Of a stretch of 33,599 bases of DNA, positions 7,820 to 16,598 are shown piece by piece. The stretch comes from JACVRX01 sp035697245. Lineage in GTDB: Bacteria; Actinomycetota; Actinomycetes; Jiangellales; Jiangellaceae. The translations under genes were made by a program, and so were the position numbers. The notes under the pieces were generated by a model. The model did not search any database. It was not told where the DNA came from and saw nothing but the letters and a program-made list of their open reading frames with translations. The DNA is taken from contig DASSDH010000205.1 of assembly GCA_035697245.1 (NCBI GenBank), positions 1-33,599 of the forward strand. Reading direction: 5' to 3'. Numbering within the stretch: the first letter of the stretch is position 1; each line of letters begins with the position of its first letter.

Positions 7820-9334
7820 ATGTCCAGGAATGCATCGCGCCCGCCGGCCCTGCTAGGAATCGACCTCGGCACCAGTTCTGTGAAAGTGGTGGTTCTTGAC
7901 CTCGACGGCAAGCTGCTCGCGTCGACGAGCGCCGGGTACCCGGTGCAGAACCGCGGACCCGGCTGGGCTGAGACCGACCCGACGTTGTGGTGGTCAGCAG
8001 TCGTCGATTCGGTGCACGAGGCGACAGCGGCCGCCGCCCCGGCAACGCCGGAGTCCGTGGGGTTCTCCGGCCAGATGCACGGGTTGGTCGCCACTGGCGC
8101 CGACGGTCGCGCCGTGCGGCCGGCGATGCTGTGGTCCGACTCGCGCGCGGTCGACCAGCTGGCGGCGTACCGGTCATTGCGCGGTCCGTTGCGCGCCCGG
8201 CTCGGGAATCCCCTCACGCCGGGCATGGCCGGCCCGATGCTGGCCTGGCTGGCCGAGCGCGAACCGCAGACATACGCCGTGACCCGGTGGGCGCTGCAGC
8301 CGAAGGACTGGCTCAGGGCACAGCTCACCGGGCAGTTCGTCGCCGAGCCCAGCGACGCGTCGGCGACGCTGCTCTACGACATCTTGGGGGACTCGTGGGA
8401 CGTCGAGGTCGTCGCTGAGTTGGGCCTCGACGCGGAGCTTCTCGCCCCGTTGCTCGGCTCCGCGGGCCAGCGGGCAGGCGAGCTGCAGCCCGGTGCCGCC
8501 GCGCAGCTTGGCCTTCAACCGGGCATCCCGGTTGCAGCTGGGGCCGCCGACACGGCAGCCGCCGCGTTGGGTTCCGGGCTGGTCGACGTCGACACCGCGC
8601 AACTGACCATCGGGACCGGTGCGCAGGTGGTCACTCCGACGTCGCGACCGACGCCGGCTACCCTGCGGATTCCGACCCCAGTGACCCATTTGTACCGGTC
8701 CGCCACGGACACGGGGTGGTATTCCATGGCCGCGGTGCTGAATGGCGGACTGGCCCTCGACTGGGTACGTCGGTTGCTCGCGGCGTCTTGGCCCGAACTG
8801 TACGCAGCGGCGGCGGCATCGCCGTTGCCTGACGACCCCTTGTTTCTCCCTCACCTCGGTGGCGAGCGCACGCCCTACCTCGACCCGAGCATGCGCGGCG
8901 CCTGGGTGGGACTGGGGTCTCAGCACGACCGCACCCGGCTGATGCGCGCCGCGCTGGAAGGGGTGGCGCTGGCGGTCCGGGACGCGATGGCCATTCTGCG
9001 GCATCCTGGCAGACCCCTGGACGACCTGCGGCTCGCGGGAGGAGGCACCACCGACGCGGGCTGGCGGCAGCTGCTCGCCGATGTGCTGGGTTGCAGGCTC
9101 CGCATCGTCGACGTCTCGGCGGCCTCCGGTCGGGGTGCGGCTCTGCTTGCCGCGCGGGCAGCTGGACTGCTCGACGAGCCCGCGCTGTTACGCCGCATTC
9201 CGCCTGTCGCCGGGCCTTCGGTGTTCCCTCGCGCCGCCGAGGCCGCTCGCTACGACCAACGTTACGCCCGGTTTCGGCGCAGTATCGAGGGTCTGCGCCC
9301 CGGCTTGGCGGCCTCCTCGATTCGGTCCCGATAG
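7820..9334 (+). CDS. xylB: Xylulokinase-like FGGY kinase
   Basis: 504 residues, about the usual length for XylB. It has the ATP-site motif GIDLGTSSVK (Asp15), the xylulokinase hallmark SGQMHG (Met86, His87), LWSDSRA, and a probable catalytic Asp244 in AGAADTAAAA. It would phosphorylate D-xylulose to xylulose 5-phosphate for the pentose phosphate pathway. The ATG at 7820 gives an N-terminus ending just before the first strand; the ribosome site is weak (CCGAGG), consistent with coupling to the dehydrogenase 31 bases upstream. The alternative is another ketopentose or ketohexose kinase of the same branch. Confidence 0.85.
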   Translation: MSRNASRPPALLGIDLGTSSVKVVVLDLDGKLLASTSAGYPVQNRGPGWAETDPTLWWSAVVDSVHEATAAAAPATPESVGFSGQMHGLVATGADGRAVRPAMLWSDSRAVDQLAAYRSLRGPLRARLGNPLTPGMAGPMLAWLAEREPQTYAVTRWALQPKDWLRAQLTGQFVAEPSDASATLLYDILGDSWDVEVVAELGLDAELLAPLLGSAGQRAGELQPGAAAQLGLQPGIPVAAGAADTAAAALGSGLVDVDTAQLTIGTGAQVVTPTSRPTPATLRIPTPVTHLYRSATDTGWYSMAAVLNGGLALDWVRRLLAASWPELYAAAAASPLPDDPLFLPHLGGERTPYLDPSMRGAWVGLGSQHDRTRLMRAALEGVALAVRDAMAILRHPGRPLDDLRLAGGGTTDAGWRQLLADVLGCRLRIVDVSAASGRGAALLAARAAGLLDEPALLRRIPPVAGPSVFPRAAEAARYDQRYARFRRSIEGLRPGLAASSIRSR

Positions 9335-9371
9335 CGTCATTGCAGAAAGCAGCGGCGAGGAAGGACGCATT

Positions 9372-9797
9372 GTGACCTTGCGTGGATTCAGCACGATCAA
9401 CTTCTGGGCGGATGACGTAGCGGCGGCCGTGGCGTGGTACGCCGAGTTCCTCGGTGTGGAGGCCTACTTCACGCGGTCGAAGCCGGACGGCCGCCTGGCT
9501 TACGCCGAGTTCCGCATCGGCGACTACCAGCACGAGCTGGGCATCGTCGACCGCAGCTACGGCCCGCCCGGCGCGACGACCGAGCCCGGCGGCGCCATCA
9601 TGTACTGGCACGTCGATGACCTCAACGCCACCGTGGAGCGTCTGCTGTCGATGGGTGCCAAGGAGTACCAGCCGATCACACCGCGCGGTGAAGCGGGGTT
9701 CGTGACCGCCGCGGTCGTCGACCCATTCGGCAACGTGCTGGGGGTTATGTACAACCCGCACTACCTCGAAGTCCTCGAAGCCACCAAGCCGGCATAG
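9372..9797 (+). CDS. VOC-family (glyoxalase/bleomycin-resistance fold) protein
   Basis: 141 residues forming one glyoxalase-like unit with two beta-alpha-beta repeats: STINFWADDVAAAVAWY near the N-terminus and MYWHVDDLNATVERLL, with DPFGNVLGVMYNP at the end. Such proteins bind a metal and act as lyases, isomerases, dioxygenases or binding proteins. The GTG start has AGGAAGG seven bases upstream. It lies 37 bases after the xylulokinase on the same strand and may be the last gene of the polyol operon, but its reaction is not known. Confidence 0.8.
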   Translation: MTLRGFSTINFWADDVAAAVAWYAEFLGVEAYFTRSKPDGRLAYAEFRIGDYQHELGIVDRSYGPPGATTEPGGAIMYWHVDDLNATVERLLSMGAKEYQPITPRGEAGFVTAAVVDPFGNVLGVMYNPHYLEVLEATKPA

Positions 9798-9838
9798 CTG
9801 GACGTGCTCGACTTACTCATTCGCTGACAGCGCAGGCC

Positions 9839-10384
9839 TTACGACCGCCACTTGATGGAGCACCCCATGCTGGGACGATGCGGCTCGGGCACTCGCTCAC
9901 CGGCGAGCACATGCCTGATGGCAGCGTCGAGGAGCGCCCCGGTCACCGGCTTGCCGTTGCCTGGGGTGGACTCGTCGAAGGCACCTCGGTAGGCCAGCCG
10001 CCGATCCGCGTCGTAGAGGAAGAAATCCGGCGTGCACGCCGCGCCGTAGACCCTGCCGACCGTCTGGTCACCGTCCACCAGATAGGGGAAAGTCCAGGCC
10101 GCGCGTTGGGCCTGATCAGCCAACCGCTCGGGCCGATCCTCGGGGTAGGCATCCGCATCGTTCGTGCAGACGCCCACCACCGCAAGGCTGGGGTGCCGGG
10201 CGAGCACCCGACCCAACTCACCTTCGACATGCCGAACGTAAGGGCAGTGATTGCACAGGAACGCCACGAGCAATGCGGGCGCGGCCGCGAGATCGTCCAT
10301 TCGGACGGTGCGGCCGGCCACGTCGTCGAGGCTGAAGTCCGGCGCCGCCGAACCCAACGGAACCATCAGTGACGAGACAGCCAT
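9839..10384 (-). CDS. Thioredoxin-fold redoxin (AhpC/TSA-like)
   Basis: 181 residues from an ATG at 10384. The sequence GSAAPDFSL at the start, the active-site pair Cys44-x-x-Cys47 in FLCNHCPYV, VVGVCTNDADAYPED and the cis-Pro region CTPDFFLYD identify the redoxin family common in actinobacteria. It probably reduces thiols or peroxides in the cytoplasm; no signal peptide or membrane anchor is seen. It is divergent from chrA (88 bases between starts) and converges on the VOC gene. The exact substrate cannot be stated. Confidence 0.85.
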   Translation of the reverse strand: MAVSSLMVPLGSAAPDFSLDDVAGRTVRMDDLAAAPALLVAFLCNHCPYVRHVEGELGRVLARHPSLAVVGVCTNDADAYPEDRPERLADQAQRAAWTFPYLVDGDQTVGRVYGAACTPDFFLYDADRRLAYRGAFDESTPGNGKPVTGALLDAAIRHVLAGERVPEPHRPSMGCSIKWRS

Positions 10385-10472
10385 GCGGGTCAGCGTACAA
10401 AGAAGTCCGTCGATCACCGCCGCGCCGTCGTCGACACGCCACTGGGAGACGGGATGCGGCAGGCTCTGTCTC

Positions 10473-11633
10473 GTGAGGCCTGGCCCACTCGAGGTGTTCA
10501 CAGTGGCGTTGCGGCTGGGCCTCACGTCGTTCGGTGGCCCTATCGCGCATCTGGGGTACTTCCGCGCTGAGTACGTGGAGCGCCGACGCTGGTTGACCGA
10601 CTCCGTGTTCGCCGAGCTCGTCGCACTCGGTCAATTCCTTCCGGGCCCGGCGTCCTCGCAGGTCGGCATGGCCGTCGGTTACACGCGAGCGGGATGGCGC
10701 GGGGCACTCGCCGGCTGGGTGGGCTTCACGCTGCCCTCGGCGGTGATCATGGCGGCATTCGGTGCGCTCGCGGCGGGCGGCGACATCGGTGACGCGGTCT
10801 GGTTGCGTGCTCTGAAGCTGGTCGCCGTCGCAGTGGTCTTGGACGCGGTGATCGGGATGGGTCGGCGACTGGCTGCCACGTGGGCGACCGCGGCTATCGC
10901 CGTCATCACCGGTGCGGCACTGCTCGTTCTACCTGAGTCGGGCTTGGCACAAGTCGGCTGCCTCATCCTGGCGGCGCTTACGGGGCTGCTGCTATTCCGC
11001 TCGCAGCCGGCGCGCGTCGCAGCTGAGTTGCCGCTGCACGTGGGGCGGCGGGCTGGCGTTGTCGCGCTGTCGGTGTTTGTCGCCTTGCTCGCACTGCTGC
11101 CGATCGTCGCCGGGCTCGGTGTCCTCGCCGAACTCGCCGACGCGATGTACCGCTCGGGCGCGCTGGTGTTTGGTGGTGGTCACATCGTCCTTCCCCTGCT
11201 CGAAGCCGAGACTGTGCCCGGCCTGATCGAGGAGACGACCTTTCTCGCTGGGTACGGGGTTGCTCAGGCGCTGCCCGGTCCGCTGTTCACATTCGGCACT
11301 TACGTCGGACAGGTCGCGGCCTCGATGCCCGGTGCCGTCGTCGCGACCATCGCCGTCTTCCTACCCGGGTCCCTGATCCTCTTCGGCGTGCTGCCGTTCT
11401 GGCAGCGACTTCGGTCCGACGGCCGGGCACAGGCGGCGTTGACCGCCGTGAATGCGGCCGTCGTCGGCTTGCTCGCTGCCGCTCTGATCGACCCCATCAT
11501 GACCAGTTCGGTCGACTCTGTTCTCGATGCGCTCTTCGCCGCAGGGTTGTTCGTGGCCCTCTACTTCGGCAAGGCACCGCCGTGGCTCGTCGTGATCATC
11601 GCGGCGTTGGCCAGCCCGGTGCTGGGATTGTGA
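10473..11633 (+). CDS. chrA: Chromate transporter ChrA
   Basis: 386 residues with the two homologous CHR domains of long-chain ChrA. The N-terminal half has LTSFGGPIAHLGYF and ALGQFLPGPASSQVGMAVGY; the C-terminal half has ALVFGGGHIVLPLLE and GYGVAQALPGPLFTFGTYVG. About ten to twelve membrane segments are present. It exports chromate (or a related oxyanion) across the plasma membrane. GTG 10473 places the start just ahead of the first conserved helix; the frame is open further upstream, but that part overlaps the divergent redoxin gene and looks non-coding. Confidence 0.9.
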   Translation: MRPGPLEVFTVALRLGLTSFGGPIAHLGYFRAEYVERRRWLTDSVFAELVALGQFLPGPASSQVGMAVGYTRAGWRGALAGWVGFTLPSAVIMAAFGALAAGGDIGDAVWLRALKLVAVAVVLDAVIGMGRRLAATWATAAIAVITGAALLVLPESGLAQVGCLILAALTGLLLFRSQPARVAAELPLHVGRRAGVVALSVFVALLALLPIVAGLGVLAELADAMYRSGALVFGGGHIVLPLLEAETVPGLIEETTFLAGYGVAQALPGPLFTFGTYVGQVAASMPGAVVATIAVFLPGSLILFGVLPFWQRLRSDGRAQAALTAVNAAVVGLLAAALIDPIMTSSVDSVLDALFAAGLFVALYFGKAPPWLVVIIAALASPVLGL

Positions 11634-11727
11634 ACAACGAACTGCGACCAGTCGGGAATGGTCGGCGCAACGCTCGGGTTGCCGGATCAGTCGCCGCTGC
11701 CGAGCGGCCATGATGACGGAGCATCGG

Positions 11728-12630
11728 ATGAAGGCATTGCAATACGCGGAATACGGCGACCCGAATGTTCTTCGGGTCGCCGACGTGAATGAGCCGCATG
11801 CTGGCCCAGGGCAGGTCCGCGTGGCGGTCAGGGCCGTCGGCATCAACCCGGTCGACTGGAAGCTGCGCAAAGGCGTGTACAAGGCTGGTCTGCCGGCGAT
11901 CACCGGCTCCGACGTCGCCGGTGTTGTGGACGAGATCGGCAGCGGCGTCACCGACGTCTCGGTCGGCGACGAGGTGTTTGGTGTCGCCGTCTCGGGCGGC
12001 GCAGCCGAGCACGCCGTGCTCGAGAACTACGCGGTCAAGCCTGCAGGTATGCCGTTCGAGGAAGCCGCAGGGCTGCCCGTGCCGGTGGAGACCGCGGCCC
12101 GAGCTTTCCAGGTGCTCGGTCTTTCGTCGGGTCAGACGTTGCTGATAAACGGGGCAGCTGGCGGCGTCGGCTCAGCGGCGGTGCAGCTGGCTCGGGCTCG
12201 AGGAGCCACGGTGATCGGCACCGCAAGTGCCGGCAATCACGACTACCTGCGTTCTTTGGGCGCCATCCCCACGACCTATGGCGACGGCTTGCCGGCCCGG
12301 GTCAAGGAACTGGCACCGCAGGGAGTGGATGCTGCCCTGGATACGTCCGGCCGCGGGGCACTGCCCGACTTGATCGAGATCACCGGCGCACCTGACCTGG
12401 TCGTGACCATCGCGGATCCGCAGGCGGGGCAATACGGGGTGCGTTATACCAGTGGACGCTCCGGCGAGATCCGGGCCTGGCATGCCCTCGCCGAGGCGGC
12501 CGAGCTGTGGGAGCGCAGTCAGTTCTCCATGCCGGTCGCGCAGACCTTTGCCCTGGCCGAGGGTCCACAGGCCCATCGGCTCAGCGAAGAGGGTCACGTC
12601 CGGGGCAAGCTCGTACTGCTCGTCGGCTAG
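11728..12630 (+). CDS. NADP-dependent quinone-oxidoreductase-like MDR protein
   Basis: 300 residues. It is a zinc-free member of the medium-chain dehydrogenase superfamily: an N-terminal GroES-like domain (GDPNVLRVADV, GINPVDWKLR, GSDVAGVVDEIG) and a Rossmann domain with INGAAGGVGSAAVQLA. Such zeta-crystallin-like enzymes reduce quinones or enones with NADPH. The ATG at 11728 is preferred because GGAG lies six bases upstream; ATG 11710 and 11713 are also in frame. It ends six bases from the convergent hydrolase gene. Its role here is probably detoxification. Confidence 0.85.
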   Translation: MKALQYAEYGDPNVLRVADVNEPHAGPGQVRVAVRAVGINPVDWKLRKGVYKAGLPAITGSDVAGVVDEIGSGVTDVSVGDEVFGVAVSGGAAEHAVLENYAVKPAGMPFEEAAGLPVPVETAARAFQVLGLSSGQTLLINGAAGGVGSAAVQLARARGATVIGTASAGNHDYLRSLGAIPTTYGDGLPARVKELAPQGVDAALDTSGRGALPDLIEITGAPDLVVTIADPQAGQYGVRYTSGRSGEIRAWHALAEAAELWERSQFSMPVAQTFALAEGPQAHRLSEEGHVRGKLVLLVG

Positions 12631-12636
12631 TCCTCG

Positions 12637-13266
12637 TCAGATCCTGATGTGACCGTCCGGCTCGAGCAGCCTGACCTCGGTTTCGGCCGGTGCCAGCCGC
12701 CGATAGTGCCCGTAGTAGACCTCAGGCCGTGCCAACAAGCCTTCGTGGATAGGGATGGCGATTCGGGGAGCAACAGCACGCAGGAACTCGATTACTTCGC
12801 TCGCCTTGAGCCACGGGGCCGCTGTCGGCAGCCCTAGCACCTCGACCGGCACGTCGGGGACCGTGAACGAGTCACCGGGATGGAAGAACCGACCGCCGAT
12901 GAGGTACCCGACGTTAGGGATGACGGGGATCTCTGGATGGATCACCGCGTGCTCTGCTCCGTGGACGACTACGTCCATGCCGACGTCGAGCCGGTCGCCC
13001 TGGCGTGCTGTGCGCGCACGGATGTCCCGGTCTGCGAGGATCGACGCGGTGGCTTCGTCGGCGTAGAGCGCCGCGGCAGGGTTGCGCTCGAGAAGCGGCG
13101 CAATGCGCGCGAGGTCGATGTGGTCGAAGTGCTGATGAGTCACCAGGATCGCGCTCAAGCCGGTGAGGTTGACGAACCCGTGCGTCAGCTCTCCCGGGTC
13201 GATCAGGATCCGAACGTCGCCATCCTCCACGAGAACGCAGGAGTGCTCGTACTTCGTCACCCGCAT
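12637..13266 (-). CDS. Metallo-beta-lactamase-fold hydrolase (UlaG-like)
   Basis: 209 residues. The metal-binding motif THQHFDH (His44, His46, Asp48, His49), the early His8 region YEHSCVLVE, the DPG at 23-25 and FHPGDSF are typical of the UlaG-like branch of the metallo-beta-lactamase superfamily, cytoplasmic hydrolases with a dinuclear metal site. No ascorbate-utilisation genes are adjacent, so lactonase activity is not supported by context. The start ATG is at 13266. Confidence 0.88.
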   Translation of the reverse strand: MRVTKYEHSCVLVEDGDVRILIDPGELTHGFVNLTGLSAILVTHQHFDHIDLARIAPLLERNPAAALYADEATASILADRDIRARTARQGDRLDVGMDVVVHGAEHAVIHPEIPVIPNVGYLIGGRFFHPGDSFTVPDVPVEVLGLPTAAPWLKASEVIEFLRAVAPRIAIPIHEGLLARPEVYYGHYRRLAPAETEVRLLEPDGHIRI

Positions 13267-13299
13267 GGCGCCACCGTAAAGGCCGGACGACGACGGCGA

Positions 13300-13908
13300 T
13301 CAGAGATCTGGCGTGGTGTCAGCCATGCCGTTGGCGATGGCATTGGTCGCCCGCCGGATGGCGAACGCCAGTACCACCAATGTGACGCCGATGATGAAGA
13401 CGTAGAACGCCAGGACGAGCGCGAGGATGAGGACCGAGTCCGCTGGACTGCCGAACAGGAAGAACAGGCCCGCTACCACCGACAGCAGCCCGAACGCGAA
13501 GCCCCAGCCCCAGCCGGTCGCCGTTGCCTTCGCCTGCCAGGCCATGACTGCCTGCACGATCCCGCCGATGAGCAACGAGATGCCCACGGTGATGACCAGG
13601 ACGAACAACGTCACGCCGGGCCAGACGATGCCGATAATCGCTCCCACGAGATAAACGAAGCCGACGACCCACCCGACCCAGGCATTGGCGCGGAGCGAGG
13701 CGGTGGCGAAGGCCTCGACCGCGGCGAGAACCAATGAAATCACGACAAGCCAGCGCAACGTGCCGACGCTGGCGTCGAGATTGAACAGCAGGATCAGGCC
13801 CAGCACGACCAGCGCTGTGCCGAGTATCAACGGGACCAGCCAGGTGCGTCGCACCCAATCTGGAAGATCGTCGACGCCGCGAGCGTCCGGTACCGATGTA
13901 TCACTCAT
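13300..13908 (-). CDS. HdeD-like membrane protein (DUF308)
   Basis: 202 residues from an ATG at 13908, preceded by GCAGGAG. A hydrophilic N-terminus of about 30 residues is followed by six hydrophobic segments with short polar turns, matching the HdeD/DUF308 family of small integral membrane proteins linked to acid stress in enterobacteria. Actinobacterial members have no defined function. It is on the same strand as the MBL hydrolase (33 bases further on) and could be transcribed with it. Confidence 0.82.
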   Translation of the reverse strand: MSDTSVPDARGVDDLPDWVRRTWLVPLILGTALVVLGLILLFNLDASVGTLRWLVVISLVLAAVEAFATASLRANAWVGWVVGFVYLVGAIIGIVWPGVTLFVLVITVGISLLIGGIVQAVMAWQAKATATGWGWGFAFGLLSVVAGLFFLFGSPADSVLILALVLAFYVFIIGVTLVVLAFAIRRATNAIANGMADTTPDL

Positions 13909-14043
13909 GTCGACTCCTGCGCAGCGTTGTGACAGTAGCCCAACCCTGCCATAACGATCTTCCGGAATAGCCCGATCATTCGGCGTTTCGCGACCGGATC
14001 GCACAGTCGGCAAGCTCAGCCAGTTCCCTCAGAGACGCCGCGG

Positions 14044-16557
14044 TCACGCCGTTGCGGTTTTCACGACCTCCGCGGAAAGTCTGAGATCACGACTCGAAGA
14101 TCCGACGTCGATGTGGAACCTTCCGCTCTCGGTTACCCATCTGCCGGTCGCGGCATCCCAATGCTCGAGGGCACGGGCGGCGACGATCACGTCGACGCTG
14201 ACCGTCTCGCCGGGACCGGCGTAGACGGGTGCGAACCCAGCCAGCCACCGGTTCGGCCGCTCGATCGAGCTGTCCGGGCGCGAGGCGTAGACCTGAGCAA
14301 CCTCGCGGCCGCGACGGTCGCCGGTGTTACGCACCGAGACCCGGACGGTGACATCCTCGCCGGCGGTGGCCGCGTCGATCGCCTGGTAAGACCACTGCGT
14401 GTATCCCAGACCGTGGCCGAATGGAAAGCGCGGCGTATGGCCGTCCTGATCGTAGGCCCGGTAGCCGACGAACATGCCCTCGTCGTATGGCAGTGTTCCG
14501 GCCACTGGTATCACCGATGGATGCCCGACTTCGGACATCGGCCAGGAGGTGGGCAGTCGGCCACCGGGCTCCACGCGTCCGGCGAGGACGTCCGCAAGCG
14601 CGTCGCCGAACTCTTGGCCGGGGAACCATGCCAACAGGATTGTCGGGACGTTCTCGGCCCACGGCAAAAGCACCGGGGCGCCGGAGTTGACGACGACGAT
14701 CGTGCGCGGATTCACCGCGGCGATCCGCGCGACGAGTTCGTCCTGCCGGCCGGGCAGGGCCAGGCTCATGCGGTCGAAGCCCTCGCTCTCGACCTCCTCG
14801 GTCGTGCCCACCACTACGACCGCCACATCGGAGTTCGCTGCTAGCTCGACGGCTCGGTCGAGCTCGGCCGTGTCGTCCTCCTGACGAACGAGATTGAGCT
14901 GAACCGTCAGCATCGTCACGGCCTCGGCACCGAGCATCGCGGCGCTTTGCGCCGGCTGATAGGCAAGCACGACGGGGATGTCCCGCCCCGCGCCGAGCGC
15001 AACCTGGGCAGCCTGCTGTGGAGGCTTCATGATGCCCTCGACGACGTCGGCGTCCTGAGGCAACTCGAAGGTCGCGTCGAGCACGGTCGTGCCGTCGACC
15101 GTCAAGGAGAACCGGCCGAGTCCGGATGTGCCGATGAGGTAGGTGCCGTCTTCCGGCACCCGAATGGTCGTGCGCAGTTCCAGGTGGTGAACCTGGGCCG
15201 CGGCGAGCCCTTCGTCGATGGGTCCCCACCACATCATTGACGCCGCCCGACGTTGTTGCCGACCGAGTTCGACGCCGTCGGCGCCGAAGAACCGTACCTC
15301 GACCCCTTCTTGGTCGGAGCCCGGAAGTCGGAGCAGGTCGATCGGTGCGATCGGGATCCGATCCCCGGCGCGTACGCCGACGGCATGGACCACTTCGACA
15401 GCGTCGCCCAGCGCGGCCCGCAAGCCGTCCAGGGGCGAGACGACGTGGGCCGGATAGACAGTCGCACTACCCCCACCGAGCGTCCGCGCGACCACCGCGT
15501 TGGGCCCGACGACGGCGATCTGGCGCAGGCTGCCGGTGTCGAGCGGCAGCAGTGAACCCTCGTTACGGGCCAGCACAAAGCCTGCCGCGGCACTCGACCG
15601 GAGCTCTGCGCTGATCTCCTCGTCGGTCCACGCCGGTGCACTCGAAACTGCGGGGGCAATTCCGTCCAGCGCGCCGACCCGGGCTGCGAGCCGGAGGATG
15701 CGGAGCACATGGTCGTCAACAGCGGACTCCGCGAGACCGCCGGAGCGCACGGCCGCGACGAGGGCCTCTCCCCACGGGCCGGTCGGGCCGGGCATGATCA
15801 GGTCGAGCAGGCCCTCACCCGCCGCGGCAAGCGATCGGCCCGCATACCAGTCCGATATCACGACCCCGTCGAAGCCCCACTCGTGCTTGAGGACGTCCCG
15901 AAGCAGCGGGTTCTCGGTCATCGTGGTGCCGTTCACCGAGTTGTACGCGGCCATGACCACCCAGGCGCCGGCGTCGCGAACGATCGCCTCGAACGGAGCC
16001 AGATACAGCTCCCGCAACGTGCGTTCGTCGATCACGGCGTCGACCGTGAACCGTTCCGTCTCCGTGTCATTGGCTACGAAGTGCTTGACGGTCGCCCCGA
16101 CGCCACCCGCCTGTACGCCGCGCACGTATGCGCAGCCGATTCGCGACGTGAGCAGAGGGTCCTCGGAGAAGCATTCGAAGTGCCGGCCGCCGAACGGTGT
16201 GCGGTGCAGATTGACCGTCGGAGCGAGCAGGACATCGACGCCCCTGCTGCGTGCCTCGCTCGCCAGCAGAAGCCCGATGCGCTCCACCTGGTCTTCGTCC
16301 CAGGTTGCCGCGAGCGCTGTCGGCGAGGGAACGTTGGCCGACGGGTACCGCTCGTCCCACCGCTCGCCCCGAACCCCCGCCGGCCCGTCGGATGTCACGA
16401 TCCGGCGCAGTCCGATCGCTGGCTCGGCGTGCAATGCCCAGATGTCGGTACCGGTGAGCAGCCGGACCTTCTGCTCCAGGCCCATCCGGCCCAGCCTGGT
16501 CATCAGCTCGGCCTCGTCGAGAGCGTGTGCGGTCGCGGAAACTTCCTGCGAGGCCAT
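14044..16557 (-). CDS. Glycoside hydrolase family 3 beta-glycosidase with PA14 domain
   Basis: 837 residues with the standard GH3 layout: N-terminal barrel with KHF (Lys158, His159) and catalytic nucleophile Asp236 in VISDW, a second alpha/beta domain interrupted by a PA14 insert (about residues 405-555), and a C-terminal fibronectin-like domain (REVAQVYASRP and onward). There is no signal peptide, so it hydrolyses imported beta-glucosides or xylosides inside the cell. The start at 16557 has GGGAG five bases upstream; ATG 16569 would add four residues. It lies 41 bases after the ROK kinase gene on the same strand: glycosidase releases glucose, kinase phosphorylates it. Confidence 0.9.
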   Translation of the reverse strand: MASQEVSATAHALDEAELMTRLGRMGLEQKVRLLTGTDIWALHAEPAIGLRRIVTSDGPAGVRGERWDERYPSANVPSPTALAATWDEDQVERIGLLLASEARSRGVDVLLAPTVNLHRTPFGGRHFECFSEDPLLTSRIGCAYVRGVQAGGVGATVKHFVANDTETERFTVDAVIDERTLRELYLAPFEAIVRDAGAWVVMAAYNSVNGTTMTENPLLRDVLKHEWGFDGVVISDWYAGRSLAAAGEGLLDLIMPGPTGPWGEALVAAVRSGGLAESAVDDHVLRILRLAARVGALDGIAPAVSSAPAWTDEEISAELRSSAAAGFVLARNEGSLLPLDTGSLRQIAVVGPNAVVARTLGGGSATVYPAHVVSPLDGLRAALGDAVEVVHAVGVRAGDRIPIAPIDLLRLPGSDQEGVEVRFFGADGVELGRQQRRAASMMWWGPIDEGLAAAQVHHLELRTTIRVPEDGTYLIGTSGLGRFSLTVDGTTVLDATFELPQDADVVEGIMKPPQQAAQVALGAGRDIPVVLAYQPAQSAAMLGAEAVTMLTVQLNLVRQEDDTAELDRAVELAANSDVAVVVVGTTEEVESEGFDRMSLALPGRQDELVARIAAVNPRTIVVVNSGAPVLLPWAENVPTILLAWFPGQEFGDALADVLAGRVEPGGRLPTSWPMSEVGHPSVIPVAGTLPYDEGMFVGYRAYDQDGHTPRFPFGHGLGYTQWSYQAIDAATAGEDVTVRVSVRNTGDRRGREVAQVYASRPDSSIERPNRWLAGFAPVYAGPGETVSVDVIVAARALEHWDAATGRWVTESGRFHIDVGSSSRDLRLSAEVVKTATA

Positions 16558-16598
16558 CCATGCTCCCATCGGTGTGGCTGGTGACTCAGGGTGAAATT

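Noticed and set aside
9822..9832. A TGACAGCGC half-site resembling the LacI operator at 2378
   Set aside because: Only one half matches, and it lies after the VOC gene between convergent genes where a repressor site makes little sense.
11647..11670. Short inverted repeat after chrA as a terminator
   Set aside because: Only a 6-bp stem with an 8-base loop; too weak to call.
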